This document shows, in pieces, positions 41,626 through 51,918 of a stretch of DNA of 64,000 nt (its first letter is position 1; every line of letters starts with the position of its first letter). Both the position numbers and the translations under genes were made by a program. Origin of the DNA: Harmothoe impar (lineage: Eukaryota > Annelida > Polychaeta > Phyllodocida > Polynoidae). The notes under the pieces are model-generated. The model worked only from the letters and a program-made list of their open reading frames with translations, was not told the origin of the DNA and made no database searches. The DNA lies in the NCBI GenBank assembly GCA_947462335.1, contig OX381708.1, positions 7,378,001 through 7,442,000 on the forward strand, given 5' to 3'.

Positions 41626-44250
41626 GCTCTTTACAGGGGGACTTCCAAGGTGTGCAATGTTAGTGTGGGCGGAGTTTGTGGCACTAGACTCGGTCAAGGA
41701 GAGGTGCCTGGACCCCTTCTCTTTGGCTGTCTGTGTAGGGGGGTACACAGGTAGTGTGGGCGGAGGCTGTAGCCCTAGGCTCGGCCAAGGGGGGAAAACA
41801 TTCTCACACCTCCCAGGGTGAACGATGCTGCCTGCTCACAAACTCACAAACACTTAACTATGCCTAAATGTGTCAGAATTATTGGGTTGATATGAGATCT
41901 TTGACCGGGCATTACTTCACTTTTACTGAGGCCAAATAAAAAAACTAACCTAGCTAAACAATTTTTTTAACTTTTAAAATTTTAATGTTTTTTTAAATGA
42001 AAAATATGATAGAAATAAACAAATATATGCATATTTGGTATAAAATCAAAGCTTTTAATGTCAGCAAGGCATTGACCTAGGAATAACTATAACTTTTACA
42101 AATTTTGCATATTCTGCGAGCGTTTGACCCTACAGAAAGCCTGCTTCTGGATAAAGAAAAAAGAAGAAATAAATATTAAAAAATCTGACCATACTACCTA
42201 GCTTTTTTCATGAGGTTACCGGAAACACACAATTTTTTTTTTGGCCTGAACATAATTATTTAATTACTTAAAAACGCAAATTGACTAATTTTAACGTGAT
42301 CTATTCATTGAACATAAATTAGAGTGTACAGCACAAACCTTATATACATGTATATAGGTAAGTGCCTACAAGTTAGGATCGATATGGCGACATGAGCATT
42401 TCTTAAAGGCGCACTGAACCCACGACGTCATTTGCGTACAAAACTCGGCAGGGCTAGGTCCTTAACTCAGTGCGCCTTTAAGATCGACACGGGACATGGG
42501 GACCCCCCCCCCCCCCCCCCATCAACTCAAGGGCCCCAGTCAAGACGAGTCAAGAGAGATCAGATTTTTTTATGCTCCTCCCCCCCTTGAAGTCAAGAGG
42601 GGTCGACGTTTTTCAACCCCCCCCCCACTCCCCTGAAATATTTAAAATGAACACGCCCTTACTTAGGCAGAGATGCATAGAGTTCAGCCAAAAAGTAGGA
42701 ATTCACAATCTCCAGCGGCAGATATTTCGCGCGACATCGGCTTAGGCTACACCTCTGCAATATCCTTCCTCCGTGCGACGGAAATGTCCATTGCACCTTT
42801 ATACTCCTTCTTGAAATATACAATTTCCCATAGATGATTCGATTCAAATATTTGTAGGAAGGTCTGAACATGAATTTCTGAAAGTTACAGACATATTGGT
42901 TATGTTTTTGTGGTGGAATTTGTTGATTTTCCTAAGGACTATTTTGGAGTAGGGATATAGGCAGTGTGTAAAGCGGATAGGAGAGCAGGAAAGTAGTACA
43001 CTCTCCTAGACTTTTTCCACAGGAGAGTTCTTAGGTTTTGGCAGAGATATGAAGTGACCGGGGGGAGCGGAAGTCTCTGTCGGGGAGATTGAGGAATTCC
43101 TACAAAAGTGTCTTCTCTGGATCTGCCTCTGGGCTATCCAGACCCGTGCACGCCATACTCCGGTCGTCTATTCAATGGGTATAGACCCCTAAAATCGACA
43201 TGGCGACATGGGCATTTCTTAAAATCGACATGGCGACATGGGCATTTCTTAAAATCGACATGGGACATGGCCAGTTAAGTGACATGTGACATGGGCATTT
43301 CTTAAAATCGACATGGGGCTTAGTGACATGAAATAAAATCTCATATAGAGTGAGGTAGGCTACCAAACCCTTTCCTCAAATTTGATCCCTGTGGGTTTTC
43401 AAATTCCTAAATGTTCCTGGGGCCTGCGGCCTCAATACCCCCATTTATACCTCTCTATATGCCCCTTAATTATTTTCCTTAGTGACACTAGTGACATTGA
43501 TTTTTCCTTAATGACATGTGACATGGCCATTTCTGAAAATCGACATGCGACATGGGGACCCCCCCCCCCCCCCATCTACCCCCCCTATTCAACACGCTGT
43601 GAGCGTGAACGCCTTTTACATTCGCACATTTAACTATGAATCTGACGGTAAACCCACCACCAAACTAATTCCTATAGACACAGTACATTCTGACGGACGC
43701 CCCTAGACTAAGATGAGCAGTTGTCATCGCCAATTTAAGTCAATAAATACCGTTTTATGTGGACGAGCAGATTTGGAGATTCTTCACAAACTCGCGGCCG
43801 GAAGTGAGAGGCCGCTCCGTGAACCAGCGGGAAAGCGTAAAAACGCATCACGTGACCTGGACAAAATGGCGTTGATGTCAATAATGAATCTACTCCGATA
43901 CATGTCACAAAATATCTGATAGTTGCCGATATATTTAGATTTTAGTTTCCATCTCTTAACAGACAGTTGAAAACACATTGCAGGAGATATTGGTATGCCA
44001 TTCTAGAGCTGTCATTACTTTGTTACCCCACTTGCACCGCTGGAACTCGGCAACGATTTATCATCTCGACCCGGGGGGGCACTCCCTATCTTTTCTATAA
44101 TAGCTACCGGTATGTGTCAACATCACCTCAAATTTAGGACTCTTATCACGGGAGGCAAATTAACAAAATAGCATCCTTTTAACAGGACATTGAGCAAAAT
44201 ATAGTACCCTAATCAAGGGGGACCATAAGAAAAAGTCCCTTATCAAAAGT
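41626..44250. other. Gene-free repeat mosaic
   Basis: Contains a small hairpin element at 42403-42481 (TTAAAGGCGCACTGA and mirror) inserted in a 'catgtcg' repeat, further 'gacatggcgacatgggcatt' tandem units at 43190-43330, and C-runs at 42504 and 43558. Short ORFs lack support. Confidence 0.5.
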
Positions 44251-44252
44251 GA

Positions 44253-44583
44253 TTAAGGGAATGTTCATTTCTTAATTACAGGAGGGGGTGGTGAGATTTC
44301 GTGTGGAGGCGCGAACATATTTTTACACCCCCCCCCCCTCGAGAGCGCGTAGAACCTTTCATGCCTCCCCTTGCCGAAAATATTCGCCCCCTCCCCCTTT
44401 GAACTGTAATAACGCATGGGCTTATTTGCTTAAAAGGGGCTGAATTTTTTAACCCCCCCCCCCCACCACCCCAATAGGGGTCAGAATTTTTTATGCCCCC
44501 CCCCCCCCTCGGGAGGGGTCGAAAATTTTACAGTTCCCAAACCCACCACCCCCCCCCCCCTGTAACTGATGAACACTCCCTAA
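44253..44583. mobile_element. Intact G/C-tract MITE (unoccupied homologue of the E1 target)
   Basis: Inverted ends 'ttaagggaatgttcattt' and 'tgaacactccctaa' enclose C-run blocks in the same order as the halves at 1124-1164 and 10366-10634. It has a single GGTGAG (44290-44295) where those halves show the E1 insertion and a duplicated GGTGAG. Related, less complete copies start near 45047, 62514 and 63078. Confidence 0.75.
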
Positions 44584-45790
44584 TGAAAATGATAGAAATG
44601 ACCCACAAAATGTAAACCCATACCTTGCCCCAATCTGAAAGAAACATAGAAATCTGTCTTTAAAGTTGAGAAATGGTAGATTAAATATTCATCTGAGAGT
44701 CTCTCTAGTCACTCTGCCTTGACATGTACCCCTTTTCTTCCAGATTGCCTAAAAAGCACCCCTTTTCAAGGGTCCTCGCGGGCCCTTGCCTAGGGCCCAA
44801 AAAGACACCCTTTCCCTTGGAATCCTGTTCACACAGTCAGTATCTCTTTTGAGTTTCCGAGAATAAAATCATTGTCATTATCAGTAATGTTGAGGGAGTG
44901 CCCCCTCCCCCTCCGGGATCTAGGACTACCAACCAGTTGCGAGAGGGATCGTGCCCGGGAGCTTTCCCTCAGCTTTGGTCACACTATGTCACTATGGACA
45001 TTTCAGAACGCTCCCTTGAGGGGGGGGGGGCATTAAGGGAGTTATGATTTTTTAACAACAGGGGGAGGGGGGTTGGTGGGTCTGAGGGGGGGGGGGGGAG
45101 ATTTGGACCCCTTGACTGGGGCGGGGTGAAAAAAATTTAGACCCCTTGAAGGCTTGACAGGGGAGGGGGGTAAAAAAATCTAACCAGTTTTTAGCCAAAA
45201 AACCCACGGGTTACTATGCCTCAAAGCAAGGCCCTCGCACGCGACAATTTTCGACCTGTAAGGGGGGGGGGGTAAAAAATTTCGACCCTTTAGAGCTCCA
45301 CAAATGGAATCAAATCTACGGTTGTGGGCGTTTCTCTGGAACGCTGACTGACGTGCCTCCCGTAGTGGACGCAGCCGTAGATCTTTGCAGGCGGTCCTAT
45401 CTGTGGCGACCCATGGAACGCATACCTAAGTAATATGGTACCAACAGAAATTCTCTTGCAATTTGTTATGGGTTAGGCCTGTTTTCATCATAGGGTGATT
45501 GTTTTCACTATAGACTTTTACAGGCAACATGTAAGGCCAAAAAAAAGAAGTTTATTTCAGGTCACCCGACCGACCCTACTAAAACAGGGCCAACCCTCCC
45601 ACCAACCCTACGTCTTTTTTATGCAATTTTGAAGAAATGTTCATATTTTTACCCTATCTTTTAATAATTCCGACCTACCTACCCTACATTTTCTTGCTAT
45701 TTTACCTGAAACACAGCTCTTTTTTTTCGCCCTATACTAAAAGTGGCATGGTGAATTCTAATATATTGGACACATATGCGCAGAAGGATG
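44584..45790. other. Gene-free interval with G/C-tract repeats
   Basis: G-run MITE relatives (45047-45290) and a 'tttatttcaggtcacccgaccg' repeat (45541-45728) also present at 40308-40475. No supported ORF. Confidence 0.45.
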
Positions 45791-45794
45791 CCCA

Positions 45795-46480
45795 CACTGA
45801 AAACCCAATGGGGCTCAAAGGCGATCACTGGTGACGACTTTAGGGTGATCACTGTGCCGGTGTCGAGAGCGCTTACCCCGTCGTCACTATAAGGTGATCA
45901 TAAGTGATCACCAGGGGTGATCACTTACGATCACCTTTCTGGCCTGGAATTATTCCTGTGTTTTTCTGCATAATGAGATATCATTTTGAAATAATTTCAT
46001 AATTCCCCCCTCCTCCCATCATCAAGCTGCATCTGAGAGCACATTTCAGCCATCATCCCTCATCATAGACATAATAAGGTGTATGCATGTGTGTGTAACT
46101 AATAAACAGTCACTCCTCACACTTGTAGTTATGATTCCATAGACAAATGAGGTGTCTATGTTTACAAATACCAATGCTTTTTAAAATTATAGCATGATTT
46201 CTTTTTAATTACTTGAGTCTCTAATGTTCTGTATAGTCTTACTATCCACTATTTTATAAACACTTATGAGCAAGATCAGTATAGTTATTAATCAGTAGAT
46301 CACCTGGAGTATGTGCTGTATATTGCATTGTTGTATAGTAGGGCCTCCTAGTGGCAAAATCATGTGCTCAAAAAGGATTACGTTAGGTGATCACAGTGAT
46401 CACCTTAAGTCATCAACAAGGCTTGATCACCTTAAGTCATCAGCACTGATCACCTGTCTAACAGACTTAGGTTTTCAGTG
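45795..46480. mobile_element. Inverted-repeat element with GTGATCAC palindromes
   Basis: Ends CACTGAAAAC (45795) and GTTTTCAGTG (46480) are inverted. Both sub-terminal regions carry many 'ggtgatcac'/'gtgatcacc' and 'cttaagtcat' words. No matching target duplication is clear. Non-coding. Confidence 0.6.
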
Positions 46481-47346
46481 CAGTAGTCTATATCTTGCAA
46501 TGATTGCGACCCACCTTAAAATTCTCTTTCGCCAAATCCTCTGGTATTATTATGGTCCTGCCATGAAGCTCTGAAAACCTTGAATGGTGGTCCCCACATA
46601 TTTCAGTCACATTAAAGTTAAACGTACTATGCACTCTCCCAGCACAGCAGGCTCCCAGCAAATTGACGTGTGCTGGGGTTTGGGATTGCTAGTCCCAACT
46701 CACTGCGTCAGAAACGTGTAGTAGGGGTGAGCAGTGAGCTATCACACAAGCTCACCCAAACTCACGCAGGCGTCTAGACGCAGGGACGCGCAGGCTAACG
46801 CTGTACACAGATATGCGCGAGGTTATGTGACATGGTAGGGTGGGTGGGTGGGGGCACTGGCTTAACCCCTCCCTTCCCCTCCCTTCCCCTCCATTCCCCT
46901 CCCTTCCCCTCCCCTCCCTTCCCCACCATTGGTGCATATTTTCTATTGCTCACATCAATTTTAGAATCAACAGAATGGTTTTATTTTCGTTTCTATAGTA
47001 ATTATCCATGTATTCCTCCTCTGCTCCAAAGTGTATTAGTGCCATATGTAGCCCCAGCAATGTAACTTCTGACTAAACTGCACTTGTATCTGAAAGTAGA
47101 AATCATAGGTCTTAATACAAGTAATTCAAACAGGAATACATGTCATAGCCCTATATCAAGGCTTATAATTATAGATCTGAGTGTAGCCAATGATAGACTC
47201 TACAGGTATATAGCATAGATAATCTAATAATTTGTTTCCACAAAATTCACAATAATCAGAAAAGGTTGAGACAACCTACCTCCCACCTTCCTCCTGTAGC
47301 TGTTGGTTCAAAATGGCAGAGGGAAATCCCCTTGAGGACAAAGAAC
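46481..47346. other. Gene-free flank left of the gypsy element
   Basis: Contains 'gctcaccc.aactcacgc' words (46740-46790), related to the 'gagtgag' repeats right of the retrotransposon (58940-59700), and a 'ccttcccctcc' tract at 46862-46925. The flanks may be parts of one older repeat split by the insertion. The last bases GAAC are the target duplication. Confidence 0.45.
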
Positions 47347-47893
47347 TGTAGTTGGTCTCTTACTACGTATGTAACACTTGAGTACAAAAACCAGACAAGG
47401 TAAATTAGACTTTAATATACGGCGACTTTATTGTAAAGGTAACTCTTGGGTATTATAGTACAAGTATAACCAGCGGATATACAAGATCAGAACAGATATA
47501 TAATACAGTGGGGCAACCCTATAGCATAGAGTTAAGCCCGTGAGCACAGGGTGGTCATGTCACGACAGTCCCAAACCTGACTGACTTCCAATGGAGAAGC
47601 AGCCGTCTTATATACAGCGCTGCATAGCCACGTGACCGTACTAGCAGCGCCACCTGTTAGGTTTAGTTATGTAAAATGCTTATGTAACAACTACCGACGG
47701 TAACCGAAGGTGGTACCGGTACACTACCGTATAGATAACCGAACTAGAGGAGTCGGTGTATGTAACGAACCGACGACACTAGTTAGATGAATAAAACAGT
47801 TATTAAACACAATAGAACCGTGTTGTCTTACATCATACAACATACAATAGATATACAACAATAACAGTTAGACTTTATAGTCAACCCGTTACA
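47347..47893 (-). repeat. 3' LTR of the gypsy element
   Basis: In element sense it runs TGTAACGGGTTG..ACCAACTACA. It includes a TATA box (complement of 47608-47615), a CCAAT-type box near 47588, and an AATAAA signal (complement of 47427-47432). It is identical to the 5' LTR. Confidence 0.95.
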
Positions 47894-47906
47894 CTACCCC
47901 CCTTAA
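47894..47906 (-). other. Polypurine tract
   Basis: Element-sense AAGGGGGGTAG lies directly before the 3' LTR, the position and composition expected for the plus-strand primer of reverse transcription. Confidence 0.75.
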
Positions 47907-48249
47907 GAATGTAGGAAGGGTTGGTTTTATAATAATAATACCTCTTGGATACATTATATACCACGTATATCTATTTATCAACAAGTAACATTTCTACTCA
48001 TAGTAACAACAGGCATACATACATGAACAACCAGGTTAACATGTATATAACAGTTTATATCAACAATATAGTCTTTGGTATCAAACCATAGTCCCGTAGG
48101 CACATGATATAAAAACTGTCCAACTGATAGTCCTAGACTAGTATCAGTTAAAAGTAACAGGCACCAAATAACCACCTTGGAAACTCAACACATCACCTAC
48201 TACATTCAGCAATGGTGCGAATCCGTGTGGAGTTAGTGTCCTTATATAT

Positions 48250-48355
48250 AAATAATAGAACTATAATAGCTCTCACTTCCTTTGGCGTAGAAAAGTTTAT
48301 AATTGGAACTATAGCAGTTCCCACTTCCTTTGGCGTAGAAAAGTTTATATATAAA
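48250..48355 (-). repeat. 50-bp tandem duplication in the 3' non-coding region
   Basis: Two copies of 'cacttcctttggcgtagaaa' with flanking 'agtttata' lie between the extra ORF and the 3' LTR. No ORF occurs in the ~920 bp between 47907 and 48825. Confidence 0.6.
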
Positions 48356-48825
48356 AATCCATAGTAGCGTATCCTAAATAAGGTGGGATAGATCGTCATC
48401 CTTATTAGGGGCGGTACTCCAGTACCTAGCAGTTTATGGTGGTAGAGATGGATAGAGTCCAGTACCGGTATAGTACTTCCATCTCTTGTGAAATATAAAT
48501 ATAAAAAGGTAGGTCCGTGCCTCCTTATAAATAATTATCACAGGAGGATGATCCATAATAGTTCATAGGTCACAATAGTAGAATGCGACCACAGGATCAG
48601 GAGCCCTGGACAGTAGTAGAGAACCGACGGTTGTGGTTTAGTAGTAAACCACGGTTTGAAGACATCAGGCTGCTTCCAGTGTGGTGGCAGTAGTGACTAG
48701 GTTAAGTCACGACAGCACCGTCGGTCTGCTTCGGTTGTCCAGGGGCGTGTAGCTGCGTCGATGGTTTAGTTTTACCTCCGAGGGGCGGAACAGTGCACCC
48801 CAGAGGGCCTGACAGGGGACCATCC

Positions 48826-51237
48826 TTAGGTGTCCATAGGGACACCGCCGGATGGCTTTCCTTCCCCATCAGGACTTCCTCCAGGAGGGGCCTCCGTGGT
48901 GTAAACCACAGCAGCCTCCACCTGGAGAGGAAGGGCTCCACCTGGGGCTACCGAGAGGGTACTCGGCGCCGCAGTAGGCTCCCCGCCACTGACCACCCGG
49001 GTAGAGTGTGCCATGAAAGAGAATGGCATCTCATACCTAGGTGGGTGTACTGACAGTACCGGGGTCACAGGAGGAGCAGGCCTTGCGGCAAGCCCCAACC
49101 TGGACTGGAGATCTGGAAAACCAGTTCTCTCCCACTCTGTCAGCTTTAGCCCGAACTGCCGGAAGAACTTGGCGTCACAAGTTGTCAACCTTGATTCAAG
49201 CTGTTCGATCGTAGCCCTCCAGAGGGCATGATCTTGCTCCAGACTCGCCTCACGCTGGGCAAGGACTCTGGTGCGTTCAGCAACCCAAGCTTTCCCTTCC
49301 CGGATAGCCTGTTCTCTGAGCAACTTGTACTGCTCAAAGTAGGACTTCTCCAAGAAAGAAACCTGAAACTGGAGTAGCTTACTTGCGTTTTCAGCCATCT
49401 TAGCTCTGTAGCACTCAAATCCGGGGACTAGAGTGTCAGAGAATCCAGTGTCATAAGCAGGACCGTCTCCAGGCAACACAGGTAACCCTGCTAGCCCTTC
49501 GTCAACAGCCCTGTGCTCAGGTACTGGAGTCACCTCGTCATCCCTTGCGGGGTCAGAGGTTGCTCCGTGCTGGGGTGGAGCAGTCGGCTGGGCTGACGCC
49601 CCATCCGGCTGTTGTGCCTCTACCTGTTCAGCGTCACTGATAGGTGAGATACTCTCCTGTGGAGCTGAAGCTTTCTTTTGCTTCTGGCTCCACTTGTACT
49701 GCTTGACATAGTCAGCAGCAACCTGACCCGCCTGCTCGTCACCCAAAGAGTTCTGAACAATAGCCAGTGCATCACCCAGTTTCTGTCTCTCCTGCCTGGG
49801 CAGTTGATCAGCAACCGGGGGCAATGCAACCGAAGATACCGTGACGGTACCGACGGTTTGGCTACGGTCGACCTCAGATGTTACCGTGGCGGTGGCGACA
49901 CGTTTCTTCGCAGGTTCACTGCGGGAACGGTAACGTCCACCTTTGGTATCATCTTTGGATGACTGGCGGCCCCTTTTCAGATCTTTCTTCTTAGGAGGGG
50001 TATCCTTTCTGACAGTGGGCATCGGAGTTTCTGTATCTGGCCCGAGATCGGTTTGTTCGCACTTGGCGCCCTTACACAATCTCTCCCAGTCAGCCTCCGT
50101 GAGGTAATTCCACTGTTTAAGTTTGTTGGTTCGCCACTTATACTGTAGATTCCCTACACGTTTGTGGCACCCCCAAACCTTCAGTGCAGCCTCAACTCCA
50201 CGACTAATAGTGGGCTTGTGAACGCCCTTATTGTCGCAAAGATGCCTTACCAAACCAGCCCTCCGTTGGCAACGGAATAGCTCCCCGTCACTGTACTCAG
50301 GGCAGGAAGTACTAGTACTCCCACTCACACAGTACAAGTAGGGACGCACATTCATGTGCTTCTCTACTAAATGACGGGCGAACTTGAACAGGTTCGGCCA
50401 CCGTTTTGCAGCTGTCGAAGCCCCCTTCAGGCGCTGACAGCGAACATACGGGCAGGGATCCCCTGGCACGTAGTTCTTCCAAGCATATTTCAGCTTGGGA
50501 CGGCATGACCTGTGGATGTTAGGTTTATTCCCTTCCAACACTGCCCTGAGGTACACGAGGTACCAGTCAATGGGGTGGGAATCACCTGTCAACCAGTCTT
50601 CGTCGTCTGAACCCTCGGTCGTGTGAGGTGCAGGAAGAGCCATTTTGCCATTTTCCTGAACTAAGTCAGAAAGGCTCAGGTTCTTCCGGTCATCATCACG
50701 GAGACACAGGTTTAGACGAACATGCGCTGCCTTGGCGCGGAGGCGGCGATTGGCTCTGCTCTCTGCGACAGACCATCCCTCGGCTTCCGCCTTGGACAGT
50801 CTATCAGCAACAGCTTTGAGCCTATCTGCCTCAGTCGGTGCGACCTCTTCGGTAGCAGGAGTTTCAGGGGAAGATGCAATCCTCCTCTTACGCTTCCGCT
50901 TCCGTTTGGTCTTAGCACGAACCGTGGACCCGTCTGATGAATCACCATCAGGGACCATCGGTTCTTGTGCCAATACACCGGCGGGTTTCGGAGAAGATCC
51001 CCCTGCAGGGTTCTCCTCCTGGTTGGTATTACTACCACCCAGACCAGGTTCTGTTTTCGGAACAACATCACCCGACCCCTCAGGGTTAGGTTCAGCTGGT
51101 ACCGAAGCCGAGCCTTGACCGACGGTTGGAGCACCGGTAGTGTCCATTTCCGTGTCAGACTCGAGAACTCGGTCATCCCCGTCGGAGGCCTCAGCCTTCT
51201 CCGGGGCTGTGCATGTGCCATCTACACGGGCTGCCAT
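48826..51237 (-). CDS. Extra 803-aa ORF of the gypsy element, zinc-finger-like
   Basis: It lies where env would be but has no signal peptide or membrane segment, so it is not a typical envelope. Residues 1-110 are acidic and Ser/Pro/Gly-rich. Residues 111-119 are a basic run (KRKRKRKRR), a likely nuclear localisation signal. Two Cys2-His2-like clusters follow: C262, C267, H289, H294 and C312, C323, H332, H340. A second basic stretch (about 405-440) and a charged helical segment with coiled-coil potential (about 620-710) come next. This suggests a nuclear nucleic-acid-binding protein. It starts ~175 bp downstream of an internal TATA box. I recognise no named family. Integrity beside identical LTRs supports a working gene. 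Confidence 0.75.
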   Translation of the reverse strand: MAARVDGTCTAPEKAEASDGDDRVLESDTEMDTTGAPTVGQGSASVPAEPNPEGSGDVVPKTEPGLGGSNTNQEENPAGGSSPKPAGVLAQEPMVPDGDSSDGSTVRAKTKRKRKRKRRIASSPETPATEEVAPTEADRLKAVADRLSKAEAEGWSVAESRANRRLRAKAAHVRLNLCLRDDDRKNLSLSDLVQENGKMALPAPHTTEGSDDEDWLTGDSHPIDWYLVYLRAVLEGNKPNIHRSCRPKLKYAWKNYVPGDPCPYVRCQRLKGASTAAKRWPNLFKFARHLVEKHMNVRPYLYCVSGSTSTSCPEYSDGELFRCQRRAGLVRHLCDNKGVHKPTISRGVEAALKVWGCHKRVGNLQYKWRTNKLKQWNYLTEADWERLCKGAKCEQTDLGPDTETPMPTVRKDTPPKKKDLKRGRQSSKDDTKGGRYRSRSEPAKKRVATATVTSEVDRSQTVGTVTVSSVALPPVADQLPRQERQKLGDALAIVQNSLGDEQAGQVAADYVKQYKWSQKQKKASAPQESISPISDAEQVEAQQPDGASAQPTAPPQHGATSDPARDDEVTPVPEHRAVDEGLAGLPVLPGDGPAYDTGFSDTLVPGFECYRAKMAENASKLLQFQVSFLEKSYFEQYKLLREQAIREGKAWVAERTRVLAQREASLEQDHALWRATIEQLESRLTTCDAKFFRQFGLKLTEWERTGFPDLQSRLGLAARPAPPVTPVLSVHPPRYEMPFSFMAHSTRVVSGGEPTAAPSTLSVAPGGALPLQVEAAVVYTTEAPPGGSPDGEGKPSGGVPMDT

Positions 51238-51404
51238 ACTGTTAGCTCAGGCGTAGGTGAACCTCACGGTTCACTCACCCGAGCCTTTAGTAGCACAGCA
51301 AGTAAACAACAGTGTAGGTACTGCCGGGCAGACCTAGGCACCACTGATCAACACGTTACCCTACGGGCAAACGTGCTGATCTGAAGAAGCCTGGCTGCCT
51401 GTGG

Positions 51405-51463
51405 GGCTTATATACCCCACCCGTCCCCCGTGACCCCGCCCCTTGACCGGCTTCTCAGCCAAT
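51405..51463 (-). promoter_or_regulatory. Internal promoter before the extra ORF (CCAAT, GC box, TATA)
   Basis: In element sense, an NF-Y-type ATTGG box (51459-51463) is followed by GGGGCGGGG (51434-51442) and GTATATAAGC (about 51408-51417). This is the usual order and spacing of a TATA promoter. It would place the start near 51380 and a ~145-nt leader before the ATG at 51237. Function is inferred from motif order. Confidence 0.6.
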
Positions 51464-51918
51464 CAGGGGTCGCGTCTCCAAGACGCGACGAGGTGACCCA
51501 ATTTCTCACGGCTCATTTGGCGGGAGAAATCGATCAGGTGACGCGGGCAGCGCCCTTCCCACGCCTGGCATATCCGACGGTGGGAACTCTCACTGTTGTT
51601 TACCATTTTCGTGGCGTAGCCACCGGAAAACCCGGGAATGATATACCGGCGTTAGAGGATATACACAGCAGCGTGTCACTAAGCAATATGTGGTCAAAAC
51701 TAATCCCATACTTAGAATTAATCGGCAAAGCCAGCCACCCGCCCTGGACACGTGCTTTTCTACCTCCAACGGATAACCACACCGGATAACCCGTCTCTTC
51801 TCGTTGTGTTTTGGTGATCGAGTACCGGGCCAATGACCACCGGCCCAGTACGGAACTGTCCATGGAAATTTAATCAAGCCAGCAGCTAAATGTCGTCAAC
51901 AAGGTAAGAAAAAAATGT

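Noticed and set aside
41275..41754. 159-aa ORF
   Set aside because: Most of it reads the 'cgtataagccgcacc' MITE also found at 1-285.
46752..47065. Gly/Arg-rich and Pro/Ser-rich ORFs
   Set aside because: Readings of a 'ccttcccctcc' tract.
48826..51237. Envelope gene of an errantivirus-like element
   Set aside because: No signal peptide, transmembrane segment or cleavage site; the basic and Cys/His-rich content points to a nuclear protein.
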